This document shows positions 59,589 to 64,000 of a stretch of 64,000 nucleotides of DNA, in pieces (the stretch's first letter is position 1; every line of letters starts with the position of its first letter). The notes under the pieces are model-generated. The model had not been told where the DNA came from and did no database searches. It saw only the letters and a program-made list of their open reading frames with translations. Position numbers and translations under genes: made by a program. Source of the DNA: Trichoplax adhaerens (taxonomy: Eukaryota; Placozoa; Uniplacotomia; Trichoplacea; Trichoplacidae); NCBI RefSeq assembly GCF_000150275.1, contig NW_002060943.1:13133822-13197821 (forward strand), written 5' to 3'.

Positions 59589-61409
59589 GAATATTCAGCC
59601 GAAACGAGAGCGGCCAGAACGCGCCGTATGAACTGCTGGATTTATTTCGTCCTGTTTATCCTTACAGCAGTTTCTGTCGTCATCATCATCGTCACTTATA
59701 GTACTCGTCCTGCCAACAAACTCAAGACTACGCTTGCTGGTCGAAAGTACGATTGGCCAGCCACCTGTGATCAACGATTACAGTGGTGGCAAACTGGCAT
59801 CATTTACCAAATTTATCCACGCTCTTTCCAAGATTCCAATGGTGATGGTGTTGGCGACCTTCGTGGTATTATGCAACGCTTGGATCATCTTAAATTTATC
59901 GGCGTTCAAACTGTCTGGTTAAGTCCTGTTTACAAGTCGCCCATGAAAGATTTTGGTTATGATGTCTCCGACTACTATCAAATTGATCCTTTATTTGGTA
60001 ATTTACGCGATTTCGATGCTATGTTGAAGGCCATGGGAGAGAAAGACATCAAGTTGGTGATGGATTTTGTACCCAATCATACATCCGATCTCAATCAATG
60101 GTTTATCGATAGTGTCAACAGAGAAAATGGCAAAGATGATTGGTACATGTGGGCTGATCCTAAAGCAAATAGCGTTCTTCCAGCCAACGAAAGCTATCCA
60201 AATAACTGGATTAGCGTATTTAGCGGATCCATGTGGAATTATAATACGAAGCGTAGCCAATTTTATCTCCATCAATTCTTGAAAGAGCAACCTGATCTCA
60301 ACTACACCAATCCAGAAGTTGTCCAAGCGTCTTACGATGTCATCTCCTTTTGGCTCAACAAAGGTGTCGATGGATTCCGTATTGATGCCATCAAGCATGT
60401 TTTTGAAAATCCTCTTTTACCCGATGAAGTTCGCAATCCTAATTTTAAACCTGGTGAACCTCCCTATAGCAGCCTTATCCATAATGAGACTACTGATTAC
60501 CCACCACTACATCAATTATGCAAAGATTGGCGTAAAGTCATCGATAAATTTTCCACTTCGCAGAAGCCACGTTTCGCAGTGGGAGAAGCATACAATCCAA
60601 TCCGTGAAATCATGAAGTATTACGGTACCAATGGTGATGAATTCCATTTTCCTTTCAATTTCTTCTTGTTGACCTTAGGCGATTTTACCGGCACTGGTGT
60701 CAATAAAACTGTGGAAGATTGGATGTCTCATGCACCCCGATGTGGCTGGCCAAATTGGGTTGTTGGTAACCATGATAATAACCGTATCTCTAAGCGTCGT
60801 GGCAACGCCTATGTCAGAGCAGTTAATGCTATCAATTTGCTATTACCTGGTACTCCTACAACTTACTACGGTGAAGAAATCAACATGCAACATGTCGATA
60901 TTGATCTTAGCGAAGCAAAAGATCCATTTGCTTTGCAAAATCCTGACATCTACAAAACTGTCGGCCGTGATCCAGAACGTACACCAATGCAATGGAATCG
61001 CTCTGCTAACGCTGGATTCACCAATGCTGGTGTCAAGCCATGGCTGCCAGTAGCAAGTGATTACCAAACTAGAAATGTTGCTGCACAAAGAGCCGATACT
61101 CATTCCGATTTATGGTGGTATAGGAGTTTAGCAAACCTTCGTTCATCCCACGATTCATTCAAATATCCAGGTTATCAAGCAATCAAGGCGACAAAAGATG
61201 TCTTTGCTTTCTTGCGTTTCCACAGAACTGATACCTACAATTACTTAGTGGTGACTAATTTGGGCCAAAAGACATCAGTCGATTTGTCTGCTGTATCAGA
61301 TGCTGGAGACATTGTATTATCTAGCACCTTCAAGAGAGTCGGAACTGTAGGTCTGGCTGCTATCGACTTAGATGTCGGCGAGGTCTTAGTATTTAGGATC
61401 AATAAGTAA
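59589..61409 (+). CDS. Type II membrane GH13 alpha-glucosidase / SLC3-like protein, gene 2
   Basis: The exon begins after a strong acceptor (pyrimidine tract, TTGTAG at 59583-59588). Thirteen codons (EYSAETRAARTRR) lead in frame to ATG 59628, from which 593 aa follow. Those codons resemble the juxtamembrane EEAAYRNRRRR of gene 1, so they are probably translated from an upstream exon, possibly 57490-57558. From Met59628: transmembrane helix (about 4-24), C47 before the LQWWQ start of the GH13 domain, YQIYPRSFQDSNGDGVGD, DFVPNHTSD, nucleophile D253 (FRID), acid/base E320 (GEAYN), D383 (GNHDN), and a C-terminal beta domain ending in NK. The full GH13 triad predicts maltase-type activity outside the cell. 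It is paralogous to gene 1, same strand, 16 kb apart. Confidence 0.92.
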   Translation, partial: EYSAETRAARTRRMNCWIYFVLFILTAVSVVIIIVTYSTRPANKLKTTLAGRKYDWPATCDQRLQWWQTGIIYQIYPRSFQDSNGDGVGDLRGIMQRLDHLKFIGVQTVWLSPVYKSPMKDFGYDVSDYYQIDPLFGNLRDFDAMLKAMGEKDIKLVMDFVPNHTSDLNQWFIDSVNRENGKDDWYMWADPKANSVLPANESYPNNWISVFSGSMWNYNTKRSQFYLHQFLKEQPDLNYTNPEVVQASYDVISFWLNKGVDGFRIDAIKHVFENPLLPDEVRNPNFKPGEPPYSSLIHNETTDYPPLHQLCKDWRKVIDKFSTSQKPRFAVGEAYNPIREIMKYYGTNGDEFHFPFNFFLLTLGDFTGTGVNKTVEDWMSHAPRCGWPNWVVGNHDNNRISKRRGNAYVRAVNAINLLLPGTPTTYYGEEINMQHVDIDLSEAKDPFALQNPDIYKTVGRDPERTPMQWNRSANAGFTNAGVKPWLPVASDYQTRNVAAQRADTHSDLWWYRSLANLRSSHDSFKYPGYQAIKATKDVFAFLRFHRTDTYNYLVVTNLGQKTSVDLSAVSDAGDIVLSSTFKRVGTVGLAAIDLDVGEVLVFRINK

Positions 61410-62906
61410 TTTCCGAAGGCATAAAATTTCTGCTTTTATGTATTCTATCTAATCGTTGAAATAGAGTTTTACAATTGTTTCATCACCATTGCCAGTCTAA
61501 ATTGGTTCGTTTGGATCATTTGAACTTGCTTCAAAATTGGCAGTAATAACATGGTGAATTAAAAATAGTTCCTATGTCTGTTATAAAAATGTTTTGTAGA
61601 TTGACTAGGGTATCGTTTGTAGGCTTCATAATTTTTGCTTTTGTGCTTGATTGCGTCTTGTAATGACGATAGAATTCTTCGGTAAGGCTATTGTACCAGC
61701 GTTTATAAAAATGTTCTCGTAATATTGATTTGAATTGTTGAGAAATGCGAGCCCACAGTACTCTTGTACGGCGAAGCAAACCGTAGAACGTAAACAAGTG
61801 TTATCATAGATACTTGGGGTTATCGTAATAAAAATTAAATTAAACCATCATCAAGTGCAAATGATTGTGTACTTACATCGACTGGTATTGAATGATTGCA
61901 AACGAATAGGCGAGCATGGAATACAGTAGACGAGCGTATGAATTATTTTGCCAAAATACCACTATTCCTTTTACTCATCCATTTCTAAAGGAAGAAATAA
62001 ATTATACTGTACTGTACAGTAGTTTGACCTATATAGGACTTTGCAAGTGCGCGATTCTTCTTCATCTTATGCTGTAGTCTGTAGAGCGATCTTGTAGATT
62101 GTAACTCAAGTTGATACATTGGTGATCATATTTGCATACACTTGACCTTGGTTAATGTTTTCTGCTATTTCGATGCTAAGGTCTTTTTTCGAAAGAACTT
62201 TCATTTAATACATTCCTTTCTGTAAATGTTATAACTGTCGATCAAGGACATATACGTATGGTACCGAAATGATTGAAAATGAAACTTAAATTCATATCAC
62301 ACTGTAAATGCTGTTTAAATTGAACTAATACAGACAGTTGTATAATTAATTATCATTCAGCGCAAAGCTTAAAAAGTGTAGCTGTTGATCATTCTATATC
62401 CGCCCATTGGCACTGTATAATTATGTGTTATAATTGTTGTTACCACATGAAAAGTATCGCTAAGACATATAATTATGTTTGATTCCAGTAGTTTAATAGT
62501 TTAAAGTGAATGACAGAACTATCAAACCCTTCTTCGGTAGTTCGCAATGCAATGTTTTTACAAAAACGTCAGTAATAATGATGGGTTATGCCGATATAAA
62601 CTGTATAAAACAAGCCCAAACTAGGATTGTGTAAATATGCCAATAGAGAGCTATAACATGTTGCAACCTAATAGGACTACAATACAGCATAGAGTACCAA
62701 ATCAACATTGTTGAGGCTCGATAGAAGGAGGACACAATAAAGTCATAGTAGGTCTTGCTGGTTCATGAAATATTGACTCCTCATCGAAGTCAGGTAATAA
62801 TACTATCAAGCCAGAGGTCATGACTAATAAGATTAATCTTATTAGTTGCTCTATTGGCAATTGATCCAGTCACATATGCCAGATAACTTTGCGCAATCTT
62901 AGGCGA
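61410..62906. other. 3' flank of GH13 gene 2 and intergenic DNA
   Basis: Contains a TACTGTACTGTACAGTAG palindromic motif near 62009. A minus-strand frame at 61531-61797 (88 codons from TTG, with basic and aromatic residues) could be an exon of an unseen gene, but has no recognised domain. Nothing else was supported. Confidence 0.4.
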
Positions 62907-63168
62907 GTCTGTTCTTGAATCTTACGTGCATGCCAAGTGTTTCTATTAAGGCCAAAACAATATTGTTGAGCAGTAGTCAATGGATGAAAAGCTACTACAA
63001 CGATGCAAGTGAAATTTGTTCTATATATTACTAGTCGTCTGTTCTTGAATCTTATGTGCATGCCAAGTGTTTCTATTAAGGCCAAAACAATATTGTTGAG
63101 CAGTAGTCAATGGATGAAAAGCTACTACAACGATGCAAGTGAAATTTGTTCTATATATTACTAGTCGT
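62907..63168. repeat. Two-copy 130-bp direct repeat
   Basis: GTCTGTTCTTGAATCTTA(C/T)GTG begins copies at 62907 and 63037. The copies are almost identical throughout, differing by about one base, and end in TATATTACTAGTCG. There is no open frame of significance, and near-identity implies a recent duplication. Confidence 0.92.
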
Positions 63169-64000
63169 TGCATACGAATTGAAAGCGCCGTTAAAACTCG
63201 GATTGGCATGCAGTTACTCAGTTTTATTGCGAGATTAAAAGCCAAATCATCATCGATTATTTGTTAAAGTTATTCTAAAGTACTGTACACATAGACAATA
63301 TTGAGACTGTAACACCATGAGAGAGAATCAGCTTCAGCGGTCTTTTTGATGTACGCAAGCCTCGCTATTGATTCAAGAATGCATTATATTCCTACCACAG
63401 TGCATATTAGTATCGGAATCAGTAATAACGCAATTAAATTATTGTAATTAGTTTAATTGTTTATTATTTTACAGAGCTTTGCAGAGTGTATATCGTTTAC
63501 AAATTTGCGGTAAAATTTATGCCACTACAATACAGAAACGTCATTGCATCGAAATAAACTCCAGGTTTAGTATTTTCTACAGTGTATGTCATTAATGGTA
63601 ACAAAGTAACTTCGACGATCAGTACCGTTAAAAGTGTTGACAAATTATAAGCTCTTTAATCGATGAAATAAGGATACGTTAAGTGACGAAGCCTTTGAAT
63701 AAAACTGTATACGAATACCAAAGACTCTCTATAATCAGTAAAGTAGTAACATTAGAGTTTAAGGAGAACATGTCATACATTAGATTACGGCATACCGATC
63801 ATACGTGATCAACGTTATACGATAACAGAAATACACGTAGAATGAATTTTAACGCTAAAGTTATCTTTAAAATATACAGTAGCATAGATAAAAGACTTGT
63901 TCAATGTCGCTATTATAGGTGACAGTACTCTTCGCATATACTTGAAAGTAAATTGACATAGTGATCATAGAGCAAATGAGGTAATATTCTTAAAAACTAA
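63169..64000. other. Intergenic DNA, no gene recognised
   Basis: AT-rich sequence to the end of the window, with a GTACTGTACAC motif near 63281. No gene was seen. Confidence 0.45.

Overview
The window is eukaryotic, AT-rich and metazoan in gene content. It holds a class A GPCR, two adenylate kinase 7 (AK7)-type genes with a Dpy-30 tail, an SDR/retinol-dehydrogenase cluster, two type II membrane GH13 (SLC3/maltase-like) genes and traces of a CARD gene. Many small GT-AG introns, TTAGGG-like hexamers and compact spacing fit a placozoan such as Trichoplax. That organism call is inferred from gene content and recall, not from a search.

Layout. 1-7.8 kb: one intronless GPCR (-) in otherwise empty DNA. 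7.8-13.0 kb: AK7 copy a (-), 23 coding exons that splice in frame to 690 aa. 13.4 kb: interstitial telomere-like hexamers. 14.2-15.1 kb: a broken two-exon gene with two CARD-like segments. 16.7-29.3 kb: five SDR loci, one decayed (-), one intact (-) and three intact (+), separated by locus-specific minisatellites; two of them are a recent tandem duplication. 30.6-37.2 kb: AK7 copy b (-), 24 coding exons, 729 aa, same exon plan plus one extra intron. 37.9 kb: tRNA-Ser(TGA) with a Pol III terminator. 42.0-43.9 kb: GH13 membrane gene 1 (+). 44.5-59.2 kb: gene-poor DNA dominated by minisatellites, including a ~144-bp degenerate satellite, a 190-bp array holding an N gap and a ~205-bp array. 59.6-61.4 kb: GH13 membrane gene 2 (+), with a splice acceptor just upstream and a candidate 5' exon 2 kb away. 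61.4-64 kb: no convincing gene.

The genes do not form one pathway. The common theme is local duplication: AK7 twice, SDR five times, GH13 twice. Tandem arrays sit beside, between and possibly inside the duplicated genes, and copies can be seen decaying (SDR pseudogene, CARD pseudogene) or changing at catalytic residues (SDR copy at 24976 has lost its active-site Ser).

Splice sites and reading frames were worked out by hand. Exon coordinates are exact as read, but none is backed by transcript data.
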